Shown piece by piece: positions 1-6,840 of a DNA stretch of 8,769 nt. The DNA is from Planctomycetaceae bacterium (GTDB lineage: Bacteria; Planctomycetota; Planctomycetia; Pirellulales; Thermoguttaceae): assembly GCA_031274045.1 (NCBI GenBank), contig JAISQS010000505.1, positions 1 to 8,769 of the forward strand, given 5' to 3'. The position numbers and the translations under genes were made by a program. Below the pieces are notes generated by a model. It was not told the DNA's origin and did not search any database. It was given only the letters and a program-made list of their open reading frames with translations. Numbering within the stretch: position 1 is the first letter of the stretch; each line of letters begins with the position of its first letter.

Positions 1-413
1 GCCGTATACGCCTTAATATGAACACGCGGAAACGCCGAATGAATCGCCGAAATAATATCACAATACCAACCAAAAGATTTGTCAGGATGAATACTACTCA
101 CCAAATGCAATTGCATCACTCCCCTACTCACCGCTGACTCCGCCCGCCGTAAAATCTCTCCCACACTCAACTCAAACGCACGAGAATCAGACCCATCAAC
201 AGCATAAGCACAAAGTGGACAACGTACCTTGCAAATGTTCGTCGGATTGATATGCGCATTGACAACATAATACGCATTACGCCCATGCAACTCCCGACGA
301 ATCGAATCAGCTAACCCGCCAAGACGATGCAACTCAAACTCACGCAATAAACATACTCCATCCGAAAACGAAAGACGCAAACCCGATTTTATTTTAGACT
401 CAATTTGATCCAT
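1..413 (-). CDS. mqnE: Aminofutalosine synthase MqnE, N-terminal part (runs off left edge)
   Basis: Radical SAM enzyme of the futalosine pathway to menaquinone; the family joins a SAM-derived adenosyl radical to an enolpyruvyl-benzoate substrate to give aminofutalosine, in the cytoplasm. The start ATG is at 413-411 and 137 codons read open to the window edge. Seen in the sequence: an N-terminal helix (MDQIESKIKSGLRLSFSDG), then NAHINPTNICKVRCPLCAY, which holds the CX3CX2C iron-sulfur cluster motif, and later LHLVSSIHPDKSFGWYCDII followed by FPRVHIKAYT. The order and the HP and HIKAYT blocks fit MqnE better than MqnC, whose matching block, as I recall it, reads QGGxxP. Two oddities: Ser-Ser stands where the family usually has Gly-Gly before the IHP block, and the residue between the second and third cluster cysteines is Leu rather than the usual Phe. 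No Shine-Dalgarno is visible upstream. It is same-strand with the WD40 gene, 148 bp downstream of it. The closest alternatives are other menaquinone radical SAM proteins (MqnC) or CofH-like enzymes. Confidence 0.8.
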   Translation of the reverse strand, partial: MDQIESKIKSGLRLSFSDGVCLLREFELHRLGGLADSIRRELHGRNAYYVVNAHINPTNICKVRCPLCAYAVDGSDSRAFELSVGEILRRAESAVSRGVMQLHLVSSIHPDKSFGWYCDIISAIHSAFPRVHIKAYT

Positions 414-474
414 CGCAGAAGAAAAAACCGATTGTTAGTTTTTTGAAATATTGCACATGAAGGTAAGGAATTTT

Positions 475-536
475 ACCGCAAAGAACACAAAGGATATCGC
501 AAAGTTCACAATGAATTTCATTGCGTCCTTTGCGGT
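475..536 (-). repeat. Long imperfect palindrome, hairpin in minus-strand transcript
   Basis: The ends are the perfect inverted repeat ACCGCAAAG (475-483) and CTTTGCGGT (528-536). Read as minus-strand RNA the stem extends to 16 consecutive pairs (521-536 with 475-490), of which two are G-U wobbles. The same two positions would be A-C mismatches in plus-strand RNA, so the structure favours transcription from the minus strand. The loop is about 30 nt and contains a small palindrome (510-522). It begins 25 nt after the WD40 stop codon and ends 61 nt before the mqnE start. No U-tract follows the 3' arm, so it is not a classical intrinsic terminator. The CGCAAAG/ACACAAAG wording resembles dispersed intergenic repeats I have seen in many environmental bacteria; that resemblance is recollection, not a search result. 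Confidence 0.6.
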
Positions 537-561
537 GGAGAAAGTTTGGAATATTCTTTTG

Positions 562-3500
562 TTATTTTGTTGCAGATTCGTTTATTGATGCGTGCAGTAA
601 CTCCGCACTCTCTATCAGACCCTCAAAATCCAAATGCCAAATCCGTATTCCGCCGTTATTTTTTTCGCGTTGATTTATGTAGTTGAAGATGAGGCATTTG
701 TTATCCGGTGTTATTGAAATATTTGTTATCGGCAACGAGCGATTGCGGAGCAGCATCGTATTCGCCGGATCAAATTCATCACCTTCATTGCCCAACCCGC
801 GCAACCTCAAACTAAAATCACTCCCAAGCGAAATCAACACTTTTCCATCACGCGTCAATATCAATTGCCGCACCGCACCCTGATCATTTTGAATCACAAC
901 CGGATCACGCTTCAGCACAAGCTCTCCCCTTTTTGCCGTGAACGCCGCCGGACGCACACGCATAACCGCACCAGCCGCCAACTCCGAATCGTCAGCTTGC
1001 GGCAAATTCATAGCAACAGATTCAAACTTTTTACCGGCAAAATCTTCCACTTTACCCGACTCCGTCTTATTTGAATCAAAGCTGCCCGTCTCGATTTTGC
1101 CCGTCTCGATTTTGTCCGTCACAATTTTGCTCAACTCAATTTCATTCGTTTCAAATTTAGGTGATTCGATTTTTTGTGTTCTTGAATTTTTTGTGTTGAT
1201 GCTCCAGATTCTGATTGTGTTGTCATAGCTTCCTGATACGATTCGCTCGCCCGAATCGTCAACAGCTAACGAACTGATCCATCCGATATGTCCTTTTAAC
1301 TCAATTGATTCCGGTGTGCTGTTTCCATTTGGCAAGAGCCACACGCGAATGATATTATCTTGTCCTCCGGTTGCGATCCAATTACCTTTTTCGGAAAATG
1401 CGACTGACATTATTGCGGCTTGGTGTCCTTTTAGTACGGCTTGTTCTGCGCCGGGATAATTGCTTTTTAATCTGTATAATCTCGCGGTCGCGTCATCGCT
1501 TCCGGTGACTAACCACCGCGAATCGCCGCTTATCCGCATAACTCGAATCGGTCTGGTATGTCCGCGCAAAATCACCGGCTCCGGCACATCATCCGGCACA
1601 ACCGCCTCCCAATTGTTGATCGATCTCAAATCCCACAACCACGCCGCATTTGATAAATTTGAACTCTTGCCCGCCTCCTGCGCAGAATCGGCAAACGTAT
1701 TCTGAATCGAACCCGCAACAGCTATTCGATTGTGATTTTGGTTATTATTTGATGTTGTATTTCTAGCGTTGCTGTTTACGTTTGTATTTGGATTATTGCC
1801 GTCTCCACACGCAACAAGCCAACGCCCGTCCGCTGATATTTGCAAATCGATCGGCGACAACACACGCCCGCGCAACACTATCGCCGATTGCTGCGAACTC
1901 GATAAATCCATGTTCCAAACCCGAACAAATCCATCACCGCCAAGCCCAATCGCAAAACGAAAATCAGGCGTAAATATCAACTTGACAAACTCCATTCCGC
2001 CCGCATCCAACTTGAATCCGCCGAGCGTTTTCTTTGACCGCAAAATATCCCAAATCCAAACCGAATTATCGCTACAATGACACCAGAGCCATTGCCCGTC
2101 AGCACTGACCGCCATGTTTTCAAGTTGCGGAATATTCTCAACCAGCGTCTCGCCCCAACGCTGCGTGACATACGCCCGCCCCAAAATCCAACGCGCCTCC
2201 GGCGGTATCGATTGACCGAGTTCTTTGTACTTTTTGATCGCGTCAATAGTCAACGCCAAACCTCGCTCCGGTGCCGCCGTCGCTAATTTGCCCGCCTCCG
2301 TCAACTGCTCGCGAGCGCGGCTAACACGCATTTCGTACGGCAAAATTTCCGCTTGCCCGCCAACTTCACCACCAACTTGCCCGCCAATTTCACCGCCATC
2401 AACACGCTCATTGATCACATGCAACTTACGCGGCAATTCACCACCATCACCATCTGTCTCAACATAAATTTCACGTCCTACATCAGACGCAACATTTGTT
2501 GATTCGGTATTGTGAGTTGTTGCGTTTTCGTCTGGAATTTTATCAGTTTTCGATTCTGCGGTTGTGTGTGCAAAAGCTGGTAAATCCAGTGCAATCTGCT
2601 CGGTTGGTTGTTGTTTTTGTTGTTCGTTGAGTCGGTCGTCGGGTCGGTTATCTTGTGACGCGGTGAGCGGAATTGGTTGGTGTATCGGTTGCAAATTTTG
2701 CGGTGTCTCTTCGTATGGCGTATTACTCACGACATAGTTTCTATAATCAATATATTGATCTGATCGATCCGCAACATACAACTGCATGTTCTGTTGTCCG
2801 TCAACCATTGCGGACGTACCACTGTTGTCGGGTTGGCGGAGTGCGTCATGGTTGTGGTTCGGGTTCGGGGCGTGATTCGGGGCGTGATTTTTGTCGTGCG
2901 TTTTGTTGTGCGTTTGATTATGTTGTGCGAGTTGTTTGTTGGTCAAATTTTCGGGCAAGTCCGGATTGGACTTTTGCGTTGATGCGATTTCAACTGCGTC
3001 ATCATCGTTGTCGTTTATGTTGTCAGTCAAATCGGTGTTTTGCACTGAATAACACAGGACGAGCGGCAGAATCAATAATGCCGCAATCTGCACACAAACC
3101 GCCGCAAAACGTATTCCCCAACACTTCATCGGCGGAATTTTTGAAACGAACGAACGGAGTATTGACGTTGTTTTATTGTTTTGCGAATCGCTATTTTGCG
3201 AGTCAAAATCTTCATAATTTTCGCCGCAATATTGCGAGTTATATTTGTCATCCGCAAAACCGGAACCGATTAAATCGGCAGCTAAATCAGAATGATCAGA
3301 CGGACAAATTAAGTTCGACGCAAAGTTGTCAACTATGTCCGAGTCAATTTGCGCAACGATATTGATGCTGTTATTGTCTGTGGTGGTAATGGTGTTGGTG
3401 CTTATGTTGGTGTTGGTGATTGCGGTGCTGATTCCGGTGTGAATTTGCGGGTTTGTCAATGGATTGACATCAACAGATGTGCAGGTAAACTCCACTCCGC

Positions 3501-3603
3501 ATGAAGGACACCAAACAGACCGCGACCCCTCAAGCACAAGAATCCCAAACGGGAATCCGCACATCTGGCACTGGACTGAAATGTTACTACGCGGTGAAAA
3601 CAT
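562..3603 (-). CDS. Zinc-ribbon, single-TM, eight-blade WD40 repeat protein
   Basis: 1013-residue protein, probably a membrane-anchored scaffold; no enzymatic role is visible. A zinc ribbon lies at residues 12-35 (C12, C15, C32, C35 in two CxxC knuckles). An Asn/Thr/Asp-rich linker leads to one transmembrane helix at about 165-185, preceded by Lys and Arg residues, which predicts the N-terminus inside and the rest outside the cytoplasm. A long disordered Gln/Asn/His-rich stretch covers about 190-420, then a helical segment (425-480). Eight WD40-like blades follow, centred near 497-520, 540-565, 586-600 with 652-660, 685-711, 728-756, 775-802, 909-936 and 958-992. Classic GH and WD-type ends are clear in the fourth to sixth blades (GHTRPI...; GHQAAI...IRVW; GHIGWI...IRIW). 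Blade three is split by an Asn-rich insert (602-650), and a Lys/Glu pentapeptide repeat separates blades six and seven. No kinase domain is attached, unlike many planctomycete WD40 proteins. The start ATG (3603) directly precedes the zinc ribbon; no Shine-Dalgarno is seen. It lies 94 bp downstream of the TPR gene and may be cotranscribed with it. Confidence 0.85.
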   Translation of the reverse strand: MFSPRSNISVQCQMCGFPFGILVLEGSRSVWCPSCGVEFTCTSVDVNPLTNPQIHTGISTAITNTNISTNTITTTDNNSINIVAQIDSDIVDNFASNLICPSDHSDLAADLIGSGFADDKYNSQYCGENYEDFDSQNSDSQNNKTTSILRSFVSKIPPMKCWGIRFAAVCVQIAALLILPLVLCYSVQNTDLTDNINDNDDDAVEIASTQKSNPDLPENLTNKQLAQHNQTHNKTHDKNHAPNHAPNPNHNHDALRQPDNSGTSAMVDGQQNMQLYVADRSDQYIDYRNYVVSNTPYEETPQNLQPIHQPIPLTASQDNRPDDRLNEQQKQQPTEQIALDLPAFAHTTAESKTDKIPDENATTHNTESTNVASDVGREIYVETDGDGGELPRKLHVINERVDGGEIGGQVGGEVGGQAEILPYEMRVSRAREQLTEAGKLATAAPERGLALTIDAIKKYKELGQSIPPEARWILGRAYVTQRWGETLVENIPQLENMAVSADGQWLWCHCSDNSVWIWDILRSKKTLGGFKLDAGGMEFVKLIFTPDFRFAIGLGGDGFVRVWNMDLSSSQQSAIVLRGRVLSPIDLQISADGRWLVACGDGNNPNTNVNSNARNTTSNNNQNHNRIAVAGSIQNTFADSAQEAGKSSNLSNAAWLWDLRSINNWEAVVPDDVPEPVILRGHTRPIRVMRISGDSRWLVTGSDDATARLYRLKSNYPGAEQAVLKGHQAAIMSVAFSEKGNWIATGGQDNIIRVWLLPNGNSTPESIELKGHIGWISSLAVDDSGERIVSGSYDNTIRIWSINTKNSRTQKIESPKFETNEIELSKIVTDKIETGKIETGSFDSNKTESGKVEDFAGKKFESVAMNLPQADDSELAAGAVMRVRPAAFTAKRGELVLKRDPVVIQNDQGAVRQLILTRDGKVLISLGSDFSLRLRGLGNEGDEFDPANTMLLRNRSLPITNISITPDNKCLIFNYINQREKNNGGIRIWHLDFEGLIESAELLHASINESATK
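1039..1173 (-). repeat. 15-bp in-frame tandem repeat (nine pentapeptide units) in WD40 gene
   Basis: Nine consecutive 15-bp units encode residues 811-855: KIESP, KFETN, EIELS, KIVTD, KIETG, KIETG, SFDSN, KTESG and KVEDF. The two KIETG units (1099-1113 and 1084-1098) are identical in DNA, and divergence grows toward both ends, which suggests the centre is the youngest duplication. The array lies between WD40 blades six and seven, so it extends an inter-blade loop rather than a strand. Confidence 0.85.
2353..2400 (-). repeat. 12-bp in-frame tandem repeat (Gly-Gly tetrapeptide units) in WD40 gene
   Basis: Four 12-bp units at 2353-2364, 2365-2376, 2377-2388 and 2389-2400 encode the alternating tetrads of GGEIGGQVGGEVGGQAE (residues 403-419). 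Units one and three are nearly identical, as are two and four, so a 24-bp duplication of a 12-bp pair is likely. It sits in the disordered linker just before the helical segment that leads into the propeller. Confidence 0.75.
2864..2887 (-). repeat. Exact 12-bp duplication in the His/Asn-rich linker of WD40 gene
   Basis: TTCGGGGCGTGA occurs twice back to back (2864-2875 and 2876-2887) and gives NHAPNHAP in the protein near residues 239-246. It is flanked by a degenerate His/Asn/Thr/Lys tract (about residues 227-252) that looks like an older version of the same expansion. Confidence 0.7.
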
Positions 3604-3697
3604 CAGTTAAATACAATAAATTATGGTTAGTTTACCGAAGCCGGTATGAGCGCGAGGCTGCCGTATACATAACGAGCTAAAATAACAAGCCGAAATT

Positions 3698-6055
3698 TTA
3701 CGCTGCTGATTTTGCTGACTTTTGCAACTTAAACGTTTTTGGAGACGGGAATTTTATTGTTGCGGGCAAATCTTCATCGATATTGATCTCCGATTTTACG
3801 CTATCACTTTGCAAATGAAACTTACTCAAAAAACGATCAATATCATTCTCAAGCACATTAAATAATTCGCTCCAATTTTGATCGATCCGCTTCCGATAAA
3901 CTTTCATTGCCGGATGCCAAATTGAGTCGCTGATATTGTTATTCGTGTCGTTATCGGTCACGTTGTTGCTGTGAATGTTCCGGTTATTTTTGGACACGAT
4001 TTCGTTTTTGCCGTTATCAATTTGCCAACGCCAATCAGCACCTGATGGCAACACCAACCACGTCTTTACACCAAGCGCACCCGCAAGATGCGCAACATAA
4101 CCCGGCGGCGTTATCACCAAATCAAGTGCCGTCAACAACGCACTAAGCTCATCAAGATCATATTGAAATATCTCATTGAACAGATGCAATCTTATTGAAA
4201 CATTGCGCCGATAATGCTCAAAATCTTTCTGCTTCGAGCCGTTTTGCAAACAGACCCATGCGGCATCTCCTTGATGTTTTAACATAACGTTGCGCAAACT
4301 TGCGAGCGGGATTGTGCATTGACGCGGCGTTTCGGCTGTCCAGCTCCCTTGCCACAACACGCCCACCTTCGGAACATCGCCTATCTCCGACAACCGGTCA
4401 AGCCAACAAGAAACCTTCTCCCGATCAGGCACAAGATACGCTTTGCGCAACGGAAAATCATCATAGCTACGCCGAAAATAACGCGGCAAACTACCAAACG
4501 CAACTTGTTCATCAATCGTTACTTGGCCAATCTGATTAACCTGATCAACTTGACCAACTTGATCAACTTGATCTGTTTGCAGAAATTGCCGATTCGCATA
4601 AATTGAGTCTTCTTGCGTATTTTCTTGATTCTGATTTTTGCAAAATTTGATTATATGATTTTGAGCGTCGTGATCTTGACTGTCGTGATCTTGATCGTTG
4701 TGATCTTGACTGTTGTGATTTTGATTGTCGTGATCTTGTTCTTTGCAAGAAGGCTCTTCTTGATTGTGGTTGAAGTTGATGTTTGGCAGTTGTGATTCAA
4801 TTCCGATTTCTTCGTGTGTGTTTTGAATTATCGTTGCGTGTGGGAAGGAGCGTTGAAAAATTTTGTGCAATGAGGGTTCGCATTCGATAACGCAATGCCC
4901 GACATCGTTGATCAAGTCCGGTAAACACGAAGCGAACATGATGGTTGCGGAGACACTTTCTTCGGAATATGCAAGAATAGTTTTTTGTCTGTTTTGTGTA
5001 TTTGAGCGATCCCATTCTTTGAGTTGGTGTGTTGACCATGTCCCGAAAGTTGCGATGCGTCGAAATTCCATTGCGTCCCATCCGTCTTCGAGTTGTCCGA
5101 GTGCGATTAGTGATTTTCCGTAATTGAGAACAGCGTGCGGCCATTCGTTTCCGATTGGCAAGAGTTGTTGATAAAACGCCAACGACTCCGCAAACCGCTC
5201 GGCATTCCGCAACGACTCGGCAAGAAAAAAACACGCGTCCGGCGACGATTTATCAAGCAAAAACGCCATCCGCAACGCCTCCGTCGCCTCGTCAAATTTG
5301 CTTCGGTCAAAATCATTTTGAATACAGTTATCGTGTGCGGTGTAGTTGTTGCAATTTTGCGCGTTTGTGAGTTGCGGAGTTGTTTGTGCGATATTCGCGG
5401 GCTTACTCGTTCGATTATTTTGGACAAGATTTTTTGGGATATTCGGCGTATTTATTTGCTCTCTGAAAAAACCGTTGAGCGACAAAATATAACCGAGCGT
5501 CAACCACGCCGACGGATTCGTCGGCTGTAGTTCCGTCAACAACCGAAAACAACCGATAGCCTCTTCGACCTGATCTTGCTCAAAATGAACTTGACCGAGA
5601 TTCAAAACAATCTCCGGCGAATTCGGCACAATTGAATAAGCTCTGCGAAGTACATCAATCGCCTCGTTCCGTTTTCCCATTGCCCGCAATGCCATTCCGA
5701 GATGAAGCAAAATAGTCGCTTTATCATTGAGACTCAAGTTATCGTTACAAAGTTGAGAAGGATTCGCGGCGGTGTGGCTGGAGGATGTGTTGGTGTTATT
5801 TTGGTTTATGGTTGCTCTGTTTATGGCGTATGGGTCTATATTTGCGAATTGTTCGAGAGCTTCGAGGAAGAAGCTGATTGCTTTTTTTGAGTCGCCGAGT
5901 TGACAATAGAGCATACCCATTCCGTCAAGGGCGTGCAGGTTGTGTGGTTCGTTGTCCAACAATTCGCGAAAGCGATGTTCGGCTTGAATGACGTTACCTT
6001 GCCGCAATGCGTCCTGTGCCGCGTTCAAGGTCACCAGTGTTTCGTAATGCGTCAT
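3698..6055 (-). CDS. TPR protein with C-terminal GT-B/glycosyltransferase-like domain
   Basis: 785 residues. The N-terminal part is tetratricopeptide repeats: helix pairs at about 10-45, 43-72, 112-145, 146-179, 182-196 continuing at 252-270, 271-304 and 305-335. The C-terminal part matches the GT-B-like module seen in many bacterial TPR proteins, distantly related to GT9/GT41 enzymes: a first half with FGTWSTHQLKEWD and QKTILAYSEES (338-366), and a second half with KVGVLWQGSW (563-572), AWVCLQNGS (599-607), the AHLAGALGVKTWLVLP nucleotide-site block (655-670), DWRWQ (674-678) and WHPAMKVYR (713-721). In relatives, as I recall them, the residues before AHLAGALG are often DTAV; here they are PPGYV, so catalytic competence is uncertain. 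The conserved fold is interrupted by low-complexity inserts at 80-108, 198-250, 417-517 and 683-711, rich in Asn, Gln, His and Asp. No signal peptide or TM helix is seen, so it is probably cytoplasmic. ATG at 6055 starts directly before the first TPR helix; no Shine-Dalgarno, an A-run instead. It is first in the minus-strand group. Donor and acceptor cannot be named. Confidence 0.85.
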   Translation of the reverse strand: MTHYETLVTLNAAQDALRQGNVIQAEHRFRELLDNEPHNLHALDGMGMLYCQLGDSKKAISFFLEALEQFANIDPYAINRATINQNNTNTSSSHTAANPSQLCNDNLSLNDKATILLHLGMALRAMGKRNEAIDVLRRAYSIVPNSPEIVLNLGQVHFEQDQVEEAIGCFRLLTELQPTNPSAWLTLGYILSLNGFFREQINTPNIPKNLVQNNRTSKPANIAQTTPQLTNAQNCNNYTAHDNCIQNDFDRSKFDEATEALRMAFLLDKSSPDACFFLAESLRNAERFAESLAFYQQLLPIGNEWPHAVLNYGKSLIALGQLEDGWDAMEFRRIATFGTWSTHQLKEWDRSNTQNRQKTILAYSEESVSATIMFASCLPDLINDVGHCVIECEPSLHKIFQRSFPHATIIQNTHEEIGIESQLPNINFNHNQEEPSCKEQDHDNQNHNSQDHNDQDHDSQDHDAQNHIIKFCKNQNQENTQEDSIYANRQFLQTDQVDQVGQVDQVNQIGQVTIDEQVAFGSLPRYFRRSYDDFPLRKAYLVPDREKVSCWLDRLSEIGDVPKVGVLWQGSWTAETPRQCTIPLASLRNVMLKHQGDAAWVCLQNGSKQKDFEHYRRNVSIRLHLFNEIFQYDLDELSALLTALDLVITPPGYVAHLAGALGVKTWLVLPSGADWRWQIDNGKNEIVSKNNRNIHSNNVTDNDTNNNISDSIWHPAMKVYRKRIDQNWSELFNVLENDIDRFLSKFHLQSDSVKSEINIDEDLPATIKFPSPKTFKLQKSAKSAA
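4523..4576 (-). repeat. 9-bp in-frame tandem repeat (Val/Ile-Asp/Gly/Asn-Gln units) in TPR-GT gene
   Basis: Six 9-bp units (4523, 4532, 4541, 4550, 4559 and 4568 as starts) encode TDQVDQVGQVDQVNQIGQ at residues 494-511. The units TTGATCAAC, CTGATCAAC and TTGACCAAC differ at one or two bases. It forms the C-terminal end of the large insert that splits the GT-like domain. Confidence 0.8.
4656..4738 (-). repeat. 15-bp in-frame tandem repeat (Gln-Asp-His pentapeptides) in TPR-GT gene
   Basis: Five full 15-bp units begin at 4656, 4671, 4686, 4701 and 4716, with a partial sixth at 4731; the theme is TGATCTTGACTGTCG. They encode QDHDN, QNHNS, QDHND, QDHDS and QDHDA-type units at about residues 439-467. 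The tract is highly hydrophilic and His-rich and sits in the same GT-domain insert as the 9-bp repeat about 100 bp away. Confidence 0.85.
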
Positions 6056-6340
6056 GATTTTTTTTGGATTCTAATTTGACAAGTTCAAAATTTTGATTAA
6101 CCGCATCAGCGGCAACCTAACAATACTACTCCGTCATGCTTGATCAAATAGTGCAAATAATGCGAAAATTTCAAGGGCAAAACCAGTTTTAAAATAGCAA
6201 ACGGCAAAAAATTTATGTTTACGTCTATCCCCGTTATCGTCAATACATTCGCGAAAATTGACACAATCCGCAAAAATTAACAGATGTTTTTACACAATAC
6301 GCGAGATAGAAAACACGAAGCAGACGACACGAGATATACA

Positions 6341-6428
6341 ACGCGGCAACGTGATAACGTGGCAACGTGATAACACGGTAACGTGATAACGCGATAACAC
6401 GGCAACGTGATAACACGATAACGTGATA
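6341..6428. repeat. 8-bp tandem repeat, 11 units
   Basis: Eleven contiguous octamers of consensus ACRYGRYA. Five are exactly ACGTGATA (starting 6349, 6365, 6381, 6405 and 6421) and they alternate with variable units (ACGCGGCA, ACGTGGCA, ACACGGTA, ACGCGATA then ACACGGCA, ACACGATA), giving a 16-bp higher-order period with one extra unit. Degenerate octamers may extend it on the left (ACACGAAG at 6313 and ACGAGATA at 6329) and ATAAGCG-type units on the right. The 8-bp period does not preserve a reading frame, consistent with non-coding DNA. Confidence 0.85.
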
Positions 6429-6498
6429 TAAGCGATATAAGCGGCGTGAAATAAACGATGTGGGATAGACGACTGTATTGATAGGTGACCGCCCGCCG

Positions 6499-6535
6499 AC
6501 CGCTCACGCCGGTTTCAGCCGACAACGGGAGCGGT
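6499..6535. repeat. GC-rich inverted repeat, 7-bp arms
   Basis: ACCGCTC (6499-6505) and GAGCGGT (6529-6535) are perfect inverted arms around a 23-nt loop that contains further short CGG/CCG pairings. The surrounding block is clearly more GC-rich than its flanks, suggesting a structured intergenic element. No T-tract follows on either side, so there is little support for a terminator. Confidence 0.45.
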
Positions 6536-6558
6536 GTACGTTCTGTTTGTAGAAAAAT

Positions 6559-6590
6559 TTGTAAGGGCGATGGCAAGCCTTGCCCCACAA
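6559..6590. repeat. Short intergenic palindrome
   Basis: The core GGCAAG-C-CTTGCC (6572-6584) is a perfect inverted repeat. It is nested in outer pairings GGGC (6565-6568) with GCCC (6582-6585) and TTGT (6559-6562) with ACAA (6587-6590). Core and outer GGGC/GCCC pairings overlap, so two alternative folds are possible. The general form (a GGGCGA...GCCCC palindrome flanked by TTGT/ACAA) recalls dispersed intergenic repeats in other bacteria, which is recollection only. Confidence 0.5.
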
Positions 6591-6840
6591 CGATTGCGGA
6601 ATAAAAACGTCAAGATTTCCGTTGCGCTAGTTGCAACCGCCAAAATTTACGCGTTTCGATCGGTTGTGTTTTTGTTTATTGTCTTCGGTACTTGTTTGTT
6701 TTATTGTCGGCGTTACAATGGGCTGGCGAAAGTTAATTTGTGATTTTGGAGGTCGGAGTGTGTATATTTTCGTGATGTTTTGCTCTGATTTTCTTTTACG
6801 ATTTCTTTTGGTTAATGTTACTTTTGGCGGAGTATACTTG

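Noticed and set aside
475..536. Intrinsic transcription terminator of the WD40 gene
   Set aside because: The stem is strong but the 3' arm is followed by AAAATTCC on the minus strand rather than a U-tract, and the loop is 30 nt.
2673..3365. 230-codon plus-strand reading frame inside the WD40 gene
   Set aside because: It lies antisense to the low-complexity linker and N-terminal region of a gene with clear domains; its Cys/Arg/Val-rich product is a composition artefact.
3634..3645. Small palindrome ACCGAAGCCGGT in the gap between the TPR-GT and WD40 genes
   Set aside because: The stem is only four to five pairs with no T-run; too weak to call a terminator or operator.
6341..6428. CRISPR array
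   Set aside because: The repeat unit is 8 bp with no unique spacers of 25-40 bp and no cas genes nearby.
6277..6588. Minus-strand reading frame of about 100 codons across the octamer repeat and GC-rich block
   Set aside because: It is open only because the 8-bp repeat lacks stops in that frame; the protein is a low-complexity Arg/Val/Thr/Leu repeat with no known domain and no ribosome binding site was found.
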